Of a stretch of 49,977 bases of DNA, positions 1 through 7,675 are shown one piece after another. Under the pieces are notes generated by a model. It did no database searches and was not told the origin of the DNA. It saw only the letters and a list, made by a program, of their open reading frames with translations. Both the position numbers and the translations under genes were made by a program. Each line of letters begins with the position of its first letter. The stretch's first letter is position 1. This DNA is from Sporosarcina ureae (GTDB taxonomy: Bacteria > Bacillota > Bacilli > Bacillales_A > Planococcaceae): the NCBI RefSeq assembly GCF_029267015.1, contig NZ_JARIEA010000047.1:1-49977 (forward strand), written 5' to 3'.

Positions 1-117
1 AGTATGATTACAGAATACGGCGCGGTGTCTAAGATGTCTATTCATCGTATAGAGGAATATGGCAAAGTCGTCATGGAATCTGATGTATTTGAACAAGTAA
101 ACAAGTATTTCTCATAA
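1..117 (+). CDS. C-terminal end of an unidentified protein (partial)
   Basis: An open frame enters from the left edge and stops at TAA 115-117, giving 38 residues ending MESDVFEQVNKYFS. A strong Rho-independent terminator follows ten bases later on the same strand, which supports a real gene end. I do not recognise the family from this fragment. It is transcribed toward yabR, i.e. convergent with the yabM-yabR cluster, so it is not the expected tRNA/spoIIE neighbour seen after yabR in B. subtilis. Confidence 0.6.
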   Translation, partial: SMITEYGAVSKMSIHRIEEYGKVVMESDVFEQVNKYFS

Positions 118-126
118 TACACTGAA

Positions 127-155
127 AAGCTACCAGTAATCTGGTAGCTTTTTTT
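127..155 (+). terminator. Rho-independent terminator of the left-edge gene
   Basis: A perfect 10-bp stem (AAGCTACCAG / CTGGTAGCTT) with a TAAT loop is followed by a run of T. It lies ten bases after the stop codon at 115-117. Confidence 0.9.
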
Positions 156-177
156 ATTTTCGAGTCATTAGATTGAT

Positions 178-835
178 GTTTGACTGGTGATGTAAGTAGG
201 GGAGGGTATAGGTCCCACTTCGGCAGTGGATGGCTACCGCGATAAGCCTACCATTCAGTCGCCTGCGTTAGAGGGTGTAGGGCAGGTCGGTTACTTGTTT
301 TTCGAGTACACGGATTATTTGTTCGTACTAGTAAATAGGATACGATGGTAGGTAGTGGTTTTTGCACCTCCTTGCTTTTCCTTGTTTTGTGCAGAGGTAG
401 TGGTTTGACTGGCAATGTAAGTGGGGCGGTCATTGGCCCCACTTCGGCGGTGGTGGATGGCTTCCGCAATGAGCCAGACAGGAAGTGCGCCTGACTGTCT
501 CATTACTACGCCTACCACATGCAGCCGCCTTCGTTAGATGGGGTGTAGGGCAGTTCAGGTACTTGTTTTTCGAGTACGTGGATAATTTGTTCTTACAAGT
601 AAGTAGGATACGATGTTGGGTAGTGGTTTTTACACCCCCTTACTCTTCCTTGTTTTATGCAGAGGTAGCGGTTTGACTAGCAAAGTAAGTGGGGCGGTCA
701 TTGGACCCACTTCGGCGGTGGTGGATGGCTTCCGCAATGAGCCAGACAGGAAGTGCGCCTGACTGTCTCATTACTACGCCTACCACATGCAGCCGCCTAC
801 GTTAGATTATGTGTAGGACAGTTCGGATACTCGTT
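178..835. repeat. Three tandem copies of a 225-268-bp non-coding repeat (family A)
   Basis: Copies begin at about 178, 403 and 671, each opening with GTTTGACT. They share GGGGCGGTCATTGG, a CCACTTCGGCGGTGG hairpin, CGCCTACCACATGCAGCCGCC and (copies 1 and 2) a TACTTG-tttt-CGAGTA hairpin. Copies 2 and 3 are 268 bp apart and nearly identical over about 150 bp. They carry an extra block, GAGCCAGACAGG..CGCCTGACTGTCTC, an imperfect inverted repeat, which is absent from copy 1 (spacing 225 bp). Copy 3 loses similarity after about 835. No coding potential is convincing: the open frames here are short and have no ribosome binding sites. It lies between two convergent genes. Confidence 0.85.
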
Positions 836-920
836 TTACAAGAATAGGAACTAGTACTACCCGGTCACTGGTTTTCTTCTTTTATAAACCACAACCTAAA
901 TTGGTAAGTACTTAGCAGCG

Positions 921-1015
921 CAGGCACAACTGCGGGGTCGGCCGTGGCCATGAGACAGCTAGCAGAGCTCCACCGCTAGTTGGCTCATGGCTGGAGGCAA
1001 TCCCCCACGTGCCTG
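921..1015. repeat. Structured repeat family B, copy 1
   Basis: A 95-bp unit closed by CAGGCAC / GTGCCTG contains a long inner hairpin: GCCATGAGACAGCTAGC pairs with GCTAGTTGGCTCATGGC at 15 of 17 positions, one mismatch being a G-T wobble. Similarity to copy 2 continues for about 65 bp beyond the unit, including a second hairpin GGGTC-caaagcat-GACCC. No protein or tRNA fold fits. Confidence 0.85.
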
Positions 1016-1131
1016 TGCGGGTCCAAAGCATGACCCTCACTACTTTCCATGCACAAGCCAATCTAGAGCAACGATCCACTGGTCTTCATCTTTTCTAAAA
1101 CACTATTTAACTTGTCAACCACTCAGTAGCC

Positions 1132-1224
1132 CAGGCACAACTGCGGGGTAGGCCGTGGCCATGAGACAGCTAGCAGCTCCACCGCTAGTTGGCTCATGGC
1201 TGGAGGCAATCCCCCACGTGCCTG
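1132..1224. repeat. Structured repeat family B, copy 2
   Basis: Second copy of the unit at 921-1015, 211 bp downstream, with the same outer stem (CAGGCAC / GTGCCTG) and the same inner stem arms (1158-1174 and 1184-1200). It is 2 bp shorter, and the difference falls exactly in the predicted terminal loop, so the stems are preserved. The following GGGTCcaaagcatGACCC hairpin is also kept. Confidence 0.85.
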
Positions 1225-1322
1225 CGTGGGTCCAAAGCATGACCCTCACTGCATTCAATGACCAAGCAAAATTCGAGCAACGACCCAACACCAGTCAATA
1301 CATCCAAATATATTTTCAGACA

Positions 1323-1352
1323 CAAAAAACGCATGCTCCATAGTGCGGAACA
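1323..1352 (-). terminator. Probable terminator after yabR
   Basis: Read on the minus strand, TGTTCC-gcactat-GGAGCA (6 bp with one wobble) is followed after four bases by TTTTTT. It is a weak stem, but the position about 50 bp past the yabR stop is appropriate. Confidence 0.5.
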
Positions 1353-1403
1353 TACGTATAGGATGTCATCTGATTTTAGTTCACAGTTGAAACAGTCAGC
1401 AAG

Positions 1404-1829
1404 TTATCCCCTTCTAGCTCCACGACCGCCACGTTTGGACTCTGTCGCTCTCTTTAAGGTAGTTAGACGTTCTTCGCTGTCCTTCATGAACTTTGCCATC
1501 TTCTGCTCAAAGTTCTCTGGTCGTTCAAAGCTTGGCTTGCTTCCTTGACGAGGTCTCGTTGGACGTTGTGGACGCTGTGGACGCTGTTCTGACTCAGGCT
1601 TCGCCTTACGGATGGAAAGACCGATTTTACCATCAGATCCCACATTCATTACCTTCACTTCAACCATATCACCGACTTTTAAATGATCGTTTATATCTTT
1701 GACATAATTGTCAGCTACTTCACTAATATGGACTAATCCTGTGGATCCGCTTGGCAATTCAACAAATGCCCCAAAATTTGTGATCCCGGTTACTTTACCC
1801 TCTAACTTGCTGCCTACTTCAATTGACAT
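1404..1829 (-). CDS. yabR: S1-domain RNA-binding protein YabR
   Basis: 141 residues. Residues 1-74 form a single S1 RNA-binding domain (VGSKLEGKVTGITNFGAFVEL, then GLVHISEVADNYV and KVGDMVEVKVMNVGSDGKIGLSIR). A proline/arginine-rich linker (QRPQRPQRPTRPRQ) and a basic glycine/arginine-rich tail follow. This layout and the position after divIC match B. subtilis YabR, a cytoplasmic S1 protein of general RNA-binding type; its exact target is not evident. The start ATG is preceded by AAGGAGGAGC. It has its own near-consensus sigma-A promoter overlapping the divIC terminator. Immediately downstream lie the structured repeats of families A and B. Confidence 0.93.
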   Translation of the reverse strand: MSIEVGSKLEGKVTGITNFGAFVELPSGSTGLVHISEVADNYVKDINDHLKVGDMVEVKVMNVGSDGKIGLSIRKAKPESEQRPQRPQRPTRPRQGSKPSFERPENFEQKMAKFMKDSEERLTTLKRATESKRGGRGARRG

Positions 1830-1917
1830 AAAAAAAATGCTCCTCCTTAAGTTTTAAGCGGCTCGTAAGCCTATCAACCATATTGGCAGTGCCTGTATTT
1901 TACAGACTCCTACTTAT

Positions 1918-1945
1918 ATTATAGCCAACAAAAAAAGAGTGTCAA
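1918..1945 (-). promoter_or_regulatory. Consensus sigma-A promoter for yabR
   Basis: On the minus strand TTGACA (1940-1945) and TATAAT (1918-1923) are both perfect, separated by 16 bp. The -35 element lies inside the stem of the divIC terminator hairpin. The resulting leader to the yabR ATG is about 80 nt. Confidence 0.85.
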
Positions 1946-1960
1946 CTTGACTACTCTTTT
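1925..1960 (-). terminator. divIC terminator overlapping the yabR promoter
   Basis: Read on the minus strand AAAAAGAGT-agtcaagttgac-ACTCTTTTTTT forms a hairpin with a T tract. The left arm contains the last codons and stop of divIC, and the right half contains the -35 TTGACA of the yabR promoter. Confidence 0.75.
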
Positions 1961-2364
1961 TCGGACTCTTTTTCAGAAACTTTCTTCTTATCTGGAATGG
2001 AAAAAATGATCTCGTCGGACTCAGAAAGAAAGTATTCCTTGCGGGCAAGTTTAGCAATATATTCATCATCATCCAGACGAATTAACTGCGTATTCAGTTG
2101 GTCTTGCTGTTCTTTCAAATCCTCTAGTATAGCCGTTGCTTGTTCTTTTTCCTTATGTTTGGCAGCCAGAATTTCTTTCTGTCCAGCATTCATATTGAAT
2201 AAACTTCCAGCAACCACACAGACGATAACAAAAAATACAGCTAGTCGATTACGCAGACGTTTTTGTTGTGCTTTTTTAAAATTTTCTTTTTTTTGCATGG
2301 AGCGCACATAGTCTGTATCGATTGATGTTACATTCTTCGTTGAGGGCTTCTGTGTTTTTTTCAT
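1951..2364 (-). CDS. divIC: Cell division protein DivIC
   Basis: 137 residues from the ATG at 2364; an in-frame GTG three codons earlier is less likely because AAAGG is about 10 bases before the ATG. The layout is a charged cytoplasmic N-terminus (about 1-40), a single membrane segment RLAVFFVIVCVVAGSLF (about 41-58), then an extracellular coiled coil and the septum-initiator motif DDDEYIAKLARKEYFLSESD. This is the DivIC/FtsB family, which forms the FtsL-DivIB-DivIC divisome subcomplex. It follows yabP-yabQ as in B. subtilis. Confidence 0.93.
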   Translation of the reverse strand: MKKTQKPSTKNVTSIDTDYVRSMQKKENFKKAQQKRLRNRLAVFFVIVCVVAGSLFNMNAGQKEILAAKHKEKEQATAILEDLKEQQDQLNTQLIRLDDDEYIAKLARKEYFLSESDEIIFSIPDKKKVSEKESEKE

Positions 2365-2393
2365 GGCGCACACACCTTTCTGACGTAATTCTA

Positions 2394-2879
2394 CTATTGC
2401 ACTCTATTATATAGTACTCTGCATTTTTTTTGAAGGTATTTCCCTATGTTCTTTACTAATCGTGTAAATGGAGACATGATTAGTGACAAAATAGAGACTA
2501 TTACATAGACAATACGGTGAATCGTCAGGTAGACAAGACGAATGATGAGCCAAATCGGCCTAAGCACCACAAGTAACAATAGTCTACCTACGAATCTGAC
2601 AGGACTATGGAAGATGGCAGCGTACAATAACAAGCCACTAACCTGGGCAACGGGGTCATACATTCTCCATGCCCCGTCACGTACTATAAGTAATACCAAA
2701 AAGGCTCCAATCCCTAACATAATCCAGATGATGCACTCAAGCCAGAATGCCCATCTTCTAATGAACGAACGTTTATCGCACGCAGCGATAATCGTTCCGA
2801 ATAAATCCATTACAATTCCACCAGCAATCCCTGTCCCGATCATCGCCAACAGACTGAAGAACTGGACGGATAGGCTCAT
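2394..2879 (-). CDS. yabQ: Spore cortex biosynthesis protein YabQ
   Basis: 161 residues with several hydrophobic segments (about 5-30, 43-65, 77-92 and 100-140), beginning MSLSVQFFSLLAMIGTGIAGG and rich in basic residues near the C-terminus. This matches the YabQ family, needed for spore cortex formation and localised to the outer forespore membrane region in B. subtilis. The start overlaps the yabP stop by 4 bp (ATGA), so the two are translationally coupled and share the sigma-E promoter upstream of yabP. Confidence 0.9.
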   Translation of the reverse strand: MSLSVQFFSLLAMIGTGIAGGIVMDLFGTIIAACDKRSFIRRWAFWLECIIWIMLGIGAFLVLLIVRDGAWRMYDPVAQVSGLLLYAAIFHSPVRFVGRLLLLVVLRPIWLIIRLVYLTIHRIVYVIVSILSLIMSPFTRLVKNIGKYLQKKCRVLYNRVQ

Positions 2880-3172
2880 CCGAATAGTTTATGGAGGAAA
2901 TTGCGTGAGCCTGCTTCTTCATCGTCGTATTGCAAAGTTTGGACTGTACCTTCAAGTGTAAGCAAGCCCTTGTCCACATCTAGATGTACAATACGCAGTT
3001 CCTCCCCACGGATTTGCAGTACGCCAAGCGATGTTCTAACAAGAAATTCCTCCTGATCAAAGCGGTCGATCGTTTTCACGGATGTGAGATCCATTCTTTT
3101 GCGATTGCGCATCGTCACTACGTGGTCTCCTGATGGAATAGTATACATTGAGCTGTCTGTTTGAATCTGCAT
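2876..3172 (-). CDS. yabP: Sporulation protein YabP
   Basis: 98 residues, soluble, with the compact beta-rich pattern of the YabP/YqfC family (GDHVVTMRNRKRMDLTSVKTIDRFD, then LGVLQIRGEELRIVHLDVDKGLLTLEG). Known family members are sigma-E-controlled and needed for normal spore development. A good sigma-E promoter lies 31-61 bp upstream of the ATG. It is separated from yabO by a terminator, so yabP-yabQ form their own sporulation unit. Confidence 0.92.
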   Translation of the reverse strand: MQIQTDSSMYTIPSGDHVVTMRNRKRMDLTSVKTIDRFDQEEFLVRTSLGVLQIRGEELRIVHLDVDKGLLTLEGTVQTLQYDDEEAGSRNFLHKLFG

Positions 3173-3202
3173 ATGCGTCCCCCTTCTCTAGTACGTTCCC
3201 CA

Positions 3203-3233
3203 TATCATATGCAGGGGCTTGGCCAAACATGAC
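3203..3233 (-). promoter_or_regulatory. Sigma-E (mother-cell) promoter of yabP-yabQ
   Basis: On the minus strand GTCATGTTT (3225-3233) and CATATGATA (3203-3211), separated by 13 bp, match the sigma-E elements (-35 kTCATATTT, -10 CATACAATA) well. The site lies after the yabO terminator and before yabP, which is known to be mother-cell expressed in B. subtilis. Confidence 0.75.
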
Positions 3234-3281
3234 AAGCTGTTTTTAATTGAAGTACAAATCCCATTAGCTAGTCTATCTATT

Positions 3282-3310
3282 AAAAAAGACAACCCAACTA
3301 CAGGCTGTCT
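3282..3310 (-). terminator. Terminator after yabO
   Basis: On the minus strand AGACAGCC-tgtagttg-GGTTGTCT (8 bp with one G-T wobble) is followed by TTTTTT, 16 bp after the yabO stop. It isolates yabM-mazG-yabO from yabP-yabQ. Confidence 0.8.
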
Positions 3311-3325
3311 CTTCGTTAATTAGTT

Positions 3326-3616
3326 TTAATTTTCATCATCCACAAATTCAGGCTCCACTTTGTCCAAGCGCTCTTCACTTGTGATCGTGTACATGCCTGC
3401 CGCGTCCTCTTTCTTAGTAGACGCCTTCAGCTCATTAACTGTAGCATTGACAATTTTCTGACCGAAGCGGATGGATAGCTCATCCCCCGGTTTGACGACT
3501 GAAGAGGCTTTGGCCACTTTTCCGTTAATCGTAATTCTCCCTTGGTCCGCCACTTGCTTTGCGAGTGTACGGCGTTTGATAAAGCGGGATACTTTAAGAA
3601 ATTTATCTAGTCTCAT
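3326..3616 (-). CDS. yabO: Ribosome quality control factor RqcP (YabO), S4 domain
   Basis: 96 residues. The N-terminal two thirds is an S4 RNA-binding domain ([45 protein letters not shown]). An acidic C-terminal tail follows. YabO/RqcP acts with RqcH on stalled 50S subunits to add C-terminal alanine tails; this role is established for the B. subtilis protein. The start overlaps the mazG stop by 4 bp, and a terminator follows, so it is the last gene of yabM-mazG-yabO. Confidence 0.93.
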   Translation of the reverse strand: MRLDKFLKVSRFIKRRTLAKQVADQGRITINGKVAKASSVVKPGDELSIRFGQKIVNATVNELKASTKKEDAAGMYTITSEERLDKVEPEFVDDEN

Positions 3617-5082
3617 TTGGATTCTCCCTTTCGTTTGGCCTGTTGCCAGAACTCTTCAAGTTCCTCTAATGTATAGTCTTCAAAACTGCCGCTTCCTTGT
3701 TTAACGGACTGCTCCACAAATTGAAAACGGGATTTGAACTTTTCATTTGTATGCCACATCGCTTCTTCTGGTGAGATCTTGAGGAATCTTGCGATGTTGA
3801 CGATAGTGAATAGGACATCTCCAAGCTCGTCCAGCTGTTGCTCCACTCCGCCGTTATGCACTTCTTCCTGGAACTCTTGCCACTCTTCTTGGAACTTGTC
3901 AAAAGCTCCTTCTATAGAAGGCCAGTCGAATCCTACTTTGGCTGCGGTCTTTTGATAGTTATAAGATGTTAGCAAAGAGGATGCCAATCGCTCTTGTCCT
4001 TCTAACAATGTAGATGTTTTCGGTTTTTCTTGGTCCTTGATCGCTTGCCAGTTCGTCAGCACTTCATCTGTAGTGTCAGCTTCAGCTTGCGCAAATACAT
4101 GTGGATGGCGACGAATCATTTTAGCTGCGACCGTTTCAAGTACGTCTTCCATCGTAAAGTAGCCGTTGTCTTCGCCGATTTGTGCATGAAGGAATACTTG
4201 TAGTAATACATCTCCTAGCTCTTCGACGATCGCGTCATCATCTTCTTCATCAATCGCCTGAATCAACTCAAAGGATTCTTCGATTAAATAGCGCTTCAAT
4301 GATTCATGCGTTTGCTCGCGATCCCAAGGGCAACCATCCGGTCCACGTAAAATTGCAATGATCTCTCTTAATGAATTCCACTCTTTTAGCCGCTGTTCAT
4401 TATCCAGTATTGGTGGTACATAAACTGTCGTCAAGTTATTCAATGTCACTGTGCGATCAAGCTCGAACAACGGGACGTCAGTCAGTTTTTCATCTTGGGA
4501 ACCCGCTGATGTAACGATGGTGACAACATGATGGTCAGGGTACTTCTCCATCAAAGATAATTTCACTTCAGATGCAACGAATGCATCGTAGACTTGTCCA
4601 ATTAATACGTGTTGATCCATGCGTACATCATCACGTTTCAAGTCCGTGCCATCCAGTAGCTGGAACCCTTCAATTGGATCGATACGGAGTGCCGTGAAAA
4701 TCGGGTCAAGAAAGCTGCTGCCCCCCGCGATATGAAGTTCAATTTCACCTGTACGTTCTTTTTCAATTAATAATTGAACCGTACGTTCCGCCACAAGCGG
4801 GTGTCCTGGCACAGCGTATGTAATTGGCTGATGCACACTCATTTCAAAAAGTTTGTCGACGATTTGCTGATAGACGGCTTCAAATGAATCATTCGCTTCA
4901 TAAATCGAATCGAAGCTTTCCATTTCTACCCCTTCTGAACGCAACTCCGCAACGACGGGATGCTCTTCCGTTCGAATGTAAAGATGGTCCGCTTCTTTCA
5001 ATAGGCGATACGTGCCAAGTGATAGTTGTTCTAAATCACTTGCGCCCAATCCGATTACTGTTATTTTATTCATATCATTCAC
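3613..5082 (-). CDS. mazG: MazG-type nucleoside triphosphate pyrophosphohydrolase with N-terminal methylase-like domain (YabN)
   Basis: 489 residues. Residues about 1-225 form a tetrapyrrole (SAM-dependent) methylase-like domain ([34 protein letters not shown]). Two MazG domains follow: about 247-340 with [18 protein letters not shown] and EELGDVL, and about 370-480 with EEWQEFQEE and DELGDVLF. The acidic EExxE and ELGD motifs bind Mg2+ for hydrolysis of (d)NTPs to monophosphates. The fused architecture is that of B. subtilis YabN; the role of the methylase part is unknown. It overlaps both yabM and yabO by 4 bp. Confidence 0.93.
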   Translation of the reverse strand: MNDMNKITVIGLGASDLEQLSLGTYRLLKEADHLYIRTEEHPVVAELRSEGVEMESFDSIYEANDSFEAVYQQIVDKLFEMSVHQPITYAVPGHPLVAERTVQLLIEKERTGEIELHIAGGSSFLDPIFTALRIDPIEGFQLLDGTDLKRDDVRMDQHVLIGQVYDAFVASEVKLSLMEKYPDHHVVTIVTSAGSQDEKLTDVPLFELDRTVTLNNLTTVYVPPILDNEQRLKEWNSLREIIAILRGPDGCPWDREQTHESLKRYLIEESFELIQAIDEEDDDAIVEELGDVLLQVFLHAQIGEDNGYFTMEDVLETVAAKMIRRHPHVFAQAEADTTDEVLTNWQAIKDQEKPKTSTLLEGQERLASSLLTSYNYQKTAAKVGFDWPSIEGAFDKFQEEWQEFQEEVHNGGVEQQLDELGDVLFTIVNIARFLKISPEEAMWHTNEKFKSRFQFVEQSVKQGSGSFEDYTLEELEEFWQQAKRKGESK

Positions 5083-6671
5083 CTTCTATTTTTAGTTAGC
5101 CATAGTTGAGCAGTCGCCAATCGTTTCCCGAAAGGTAGTAAATACCACTCTTTTTCTTTCATTATACGTGATTTCAGGACGACGAAAAGGAATATGATCG
5201 CTCCAATTGCGACAGCTGATATGGCAGTTAATGTTGAGCTTATTCGTGGTGACAGGCCGGCAAATAGCCAATAATCGGCGATGAACATCCACGGAATCAG
5301 TACCCCTGTCATGGCCACACCTGCAATAAGCAACACGGTGTAAAAACGTCGCGGTACTAATGGGAACTTCCAAAACCTTTTGAAATAGAAGATCAATAAC
5401 ACAGCAACGATCGCAAACGCGATGGCACCTGAGGCGGCTGCACCTTCAATTCCATATCGTCGTACCATCCATGGTGTAGTCGTTAGTTTTATTGCGATGC
5501 CAAGCAACATGAGTAATAACGGCCCACGTACTTTTCCACTTCCTTGAAGAATAGCGGTTAGTGGTAAAATAATCGACAACCAGAAAATCTGGATGCAGAA
5601 GATGATCAGCGCGACAGAGCCTGTTCGCGTCTGGAATAGCATTTCATTGACGAAAGGCAGTACGAGAACCAATCCTATTGTCGCAGCCCAGCCGAATAAA
5701 ATAGATGTCCTGAATGTCAGACTTATAAACGGCAATGCACCTTTTCCGCCCATTTTGGATGCGTGATGCGCAATTAAAGGAACAAGTGCTAACGCTAATG
5801 TAGAAGCGAGTAAAATACCCATTTGCGCAAGCGGCTGTCCTCGGTCATAGACGCCTTTCATTTCCATGGCAGTCTCACTCATCACACCAGCCTCGACTAA
5901 TGCATTATAGATCGTGAAAGAATCCACTAATTGAAACACCAATAAAATTAATGAACTCGCACTGACACCAATGCTGATTTTGGTCAGATCTCTAATTACT
6001 TGCCACGGCTTTACAGTCGCTATCGTCATACGCTCCCGCTGTAGAAAGAACCTTGTTAGAATCAATACACCTACCGCTTCTCCTGCTACTGCAGCCCACA
6101 TCGTGATTTCTCCTACTTTATAAAGTGAAGCCCCTGCACGCAACGCAATCCATGTACCTGCCAACACGATCACAACCCTGAACAGCTGCTCTGAGACGTT
6201 AGAGATGGCTACAGGTATCATTTGCCCCTCTGATTGAAAGACACCCTTTAGCACAGCAAGGAATGGCAATACGAGCACGATATACGCGCCAGTCTGCAAT
6301 ACAGGTGCCAAAGCAGGGTCTCCCATTAAATCAGCGAAGAACGATGATCCTGATCGTAATAACAGAAAAACCCCTACTGATAACGCGAGAAGATAGGCGA
6401 GCGATACTCGTAAAATTCCACGTGACTCTCCAGGTCCTTTACTCTCCGCGAGCATTTTAGAGACAGCGACGGCAAAACCTGAAGATGTCCATACGATAAA
6501 TATTCCGATGAATGGATACACTTGCTGATAAATATAAAAACCTTTATCTCCAACTAAGTTTTGAAAAGGGACCCGATAGACCGCGCTCAGCACTTTGACA
6601 ATGATGGCGGCAATCGTCAGAATCGACGCACCCTTCATAAACGACTTCATATTCCATTTAGTCAACGCCAT
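5079..6671 (-). CDS. yabM: Polysaccharide/lipid flippase-like membrane protein YabM (MATE/MVF superfamily)
   Basis: 530 residues, about 14 predicted membrane segments. It starts MKSFMKGASILTIAAIIVKVLSAVYRVPFQNLVG, the typical start of SpoVB/YabM-type exporters (polysaccharide biosynthesis C domain). Family members move lipid-linked oligosaccharides; a precise substrate for YabM is not established. The order yabM-mazG-yabO is conserved with B. subtilis and starts here overlap by 4 bp. In this genome ytaF and a malic enzyme gene have entered between spoVT and yabM, so yabM is likely transcribed from its own promoter; a TATACT -10-like element lies just upstream but no clear -35 is visible. Confidence 0.9.
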   Translation of the reverse strand: MALTKWNMKSFMKGASILTIAAIIVKVLSAVYRVPFQNLVGDKGFYIYQQVYPFIGIFIVWTSSGFAVAVSKMLAESKGPGESRGILRVSLAYLLALSVGVFLLLRSGSSFFADLMGDPALAPVLQTGAYIVLVLPFLAVLKGVFQSEGQMIPVAISNVSEQLFRVVIVLAGTWIALRAGASLYKVGEITMWAAVAGEAVGVLILTRFFLQRERMTIATVKPWQVIRDLTKISIGVSASSLILLVFQLVDSFTIYNALVEAGVMSETAMEMKGVYDRGQPLAQMGILLASTLALALVPLIAHHASKMGGKGALPFISLTFRTSILFGWAATIGLVLVLPFVNEMLFQTRTGSVALIIFCIQIFWLSIILPLTAILQGSGKVRGPLLLMLLGIAIKLTTTPWMVRRYGIEGAAASGAIAFAIVAVLLIFYFKRFWKFPLVPRRFYTVLLIAGVAMTGVLIPWMFIADYWLFAGLSPRISSTLTAISAVAIGAIIFLFVVLKSRIMKEKEWYLLPFGKRLATAQLWLTKNRR

Positions 6672-6717
6672 ATACGCGCCTCTTTCATTTGATGATGGTT
6701 CCTAGTATACCATTTCA

Positions 6718-7311
6718 TTAGAATAGGCGTGTGACTGCAATTAATAAAATAATGACACCACTCATGAATGTCCCGAACTGGCCAACTGACATCTTGCCAA
6801 TTCGCACACCTGCCAGTTTTGCACCCAATCCTACACCGATCGATAATGTGATGTAGCTACCCACAGCTGCCGACAGCGCGATAGCTAACGGTGATAATGT
6901 CAAAAGCCCCGCCCCTACTCCGTTCGTCAATGCATTCGCGGAAAGCGCGATCCCAAGTAACAAAGCTTCACCCAGACTAATATGCGAAGATCCGTCAAAG
7001 TCCATTTTTTCGGGTTCACTGAACACATTCGCTTGATGTTTCCTCTGTTGACGAAACGCGATCACCACGATGCGTATTCCGATGATGCTGAGCACAGCAA
7101 ACGCTATGAGATCAGGTAAGATTCCTGGCAATAATACAGCTAACCATGCACCTGAGACGATGCCGATTAAACTGAAGATGAAACAAATTGCCGCAATGAG
7201 TGCATTTGAAGTGGGTGGAATTCGAACCCGCTGTACGCCGTAAGAAAGTCCGACTCCAAAGTTGTCGATACTAGATGAAATTGCAAAGCCTATGATCAGT
7301 AGCCAAGTCAT
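6718..7311 (-). CDS. ytaF: Sporulation membrane protein YtaF (MntP-like)
   Basis: 197 residues with two blocks of three membrane segments separated by a hydrophilic loop (about 92-112, QQRKHQANVFSEPEKMDFDG). Each block carries the MntP/YtaF-type acidic or polar motif in the first helix (SSSIDNFGVGLSYG and ALSANALTNGVGAG). The family includes the manganese exporter MntP; YtaF is its sporulation-associated relative and transport activity is inferred only. In B. subtilis ytaF lies elsewhere, so its position between spoVT and yabM is a rearrangement. The upstream gap holds a 21-bp-period repeat array. Confidence 0.88.
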   Translation of the reverse strand: MTWLLIIGFAISSSIDNFGVGLSYGVQRVRIPPTSNALIAAICFIFSLIGIVSGAWLAVLLPGILPDLIAFAVLSIIGIRIVVIAFRQQRKHQANVFSEPEKMDFDGSSHISLGEALLLGIALSANALTNGVGAGLLTLSPLAIALSAAVGSYITLSIGVGLGAKLAGVRIGKMSVGQFGTFMSGVIILLIAVTRLF

Positions 7312-7389
7312 TCCGCTCCCTCCAGCCGATTTGGTTTTATCATACTATACGTGCACAACGAAGCCGGCGTGTGTGCGCTAGGCGCTATA

Positions 7390-7545
7390 GAAGAACAAAC
7401 CTTAGAGCGGTTGCACAGTGTTTATGATCGCTTAGGGAGTATGATTGAGCACTCGCTCATGTAGATAGAGCGGAAATCCGGCGCCATAGAGCGGTTGACT
7501 AGGAACTATGAGCAGTTGCAGTAATTAATGAGCGCCCCCTGTTAT
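7390..7545. repeat. 21-bp-period degenerate tandem array with ATAGAGCG core (copy 1)
   Basis: The core GAGCG or a one-base variant starts at 7405, 7426, 7447, 7468, 7489, 7510 and 7530, a period of 21 (once 20). The best core reads ATAGAGCGGTTG; bases between cores are not conserved. Stops occur in the frames examined, so it does not look coding. It fills the gap between the malic enzyme terminator and ytaF. A second array with the same core and period is at 49645-49760. Confidence 0.85.
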
Positions 7546-7625
7546 CAATAATTCGGAAGTCCATGATAAAGAGTTCAGCCCGAACGTCGAACATCGTTCT
7601 GTCCTCTTCGTCTACTCACTCCATA

Positions 7626-7662
7626 AAAAAACGTCTTTCCTATAGTTGTTAGGAAAGACGGG
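7626..7662 (-). terminator. Terminator after the malic enzyme gene
   Basis: On the minus strand CGTCTTTCCT-aacaactat-AGGAAAGACG is a perfect 10-bp stem followed by TTTTTT, starting 14 bp after the stop codon. Confidence 0.92.
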
Positions 7663-7675
7663 TCATTATTCATCT

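Noticed and set aside
178..835. CRISPR array
   Set aside because: The units are 225-268 bp without short repeat-spacer structure, and no cas genes are present.
1155..1343. 62-residue open frame inside repeat B
   Set aside because: No ribosome binding site, and the frame is produced by the hairpin repeat.
160..1400. tRNA genes, expected after yabR by analogy with B. subtilis
   Set aside because: The structured repeats do not form a cloverleaf and lack GTTCRA and CCA-end features.
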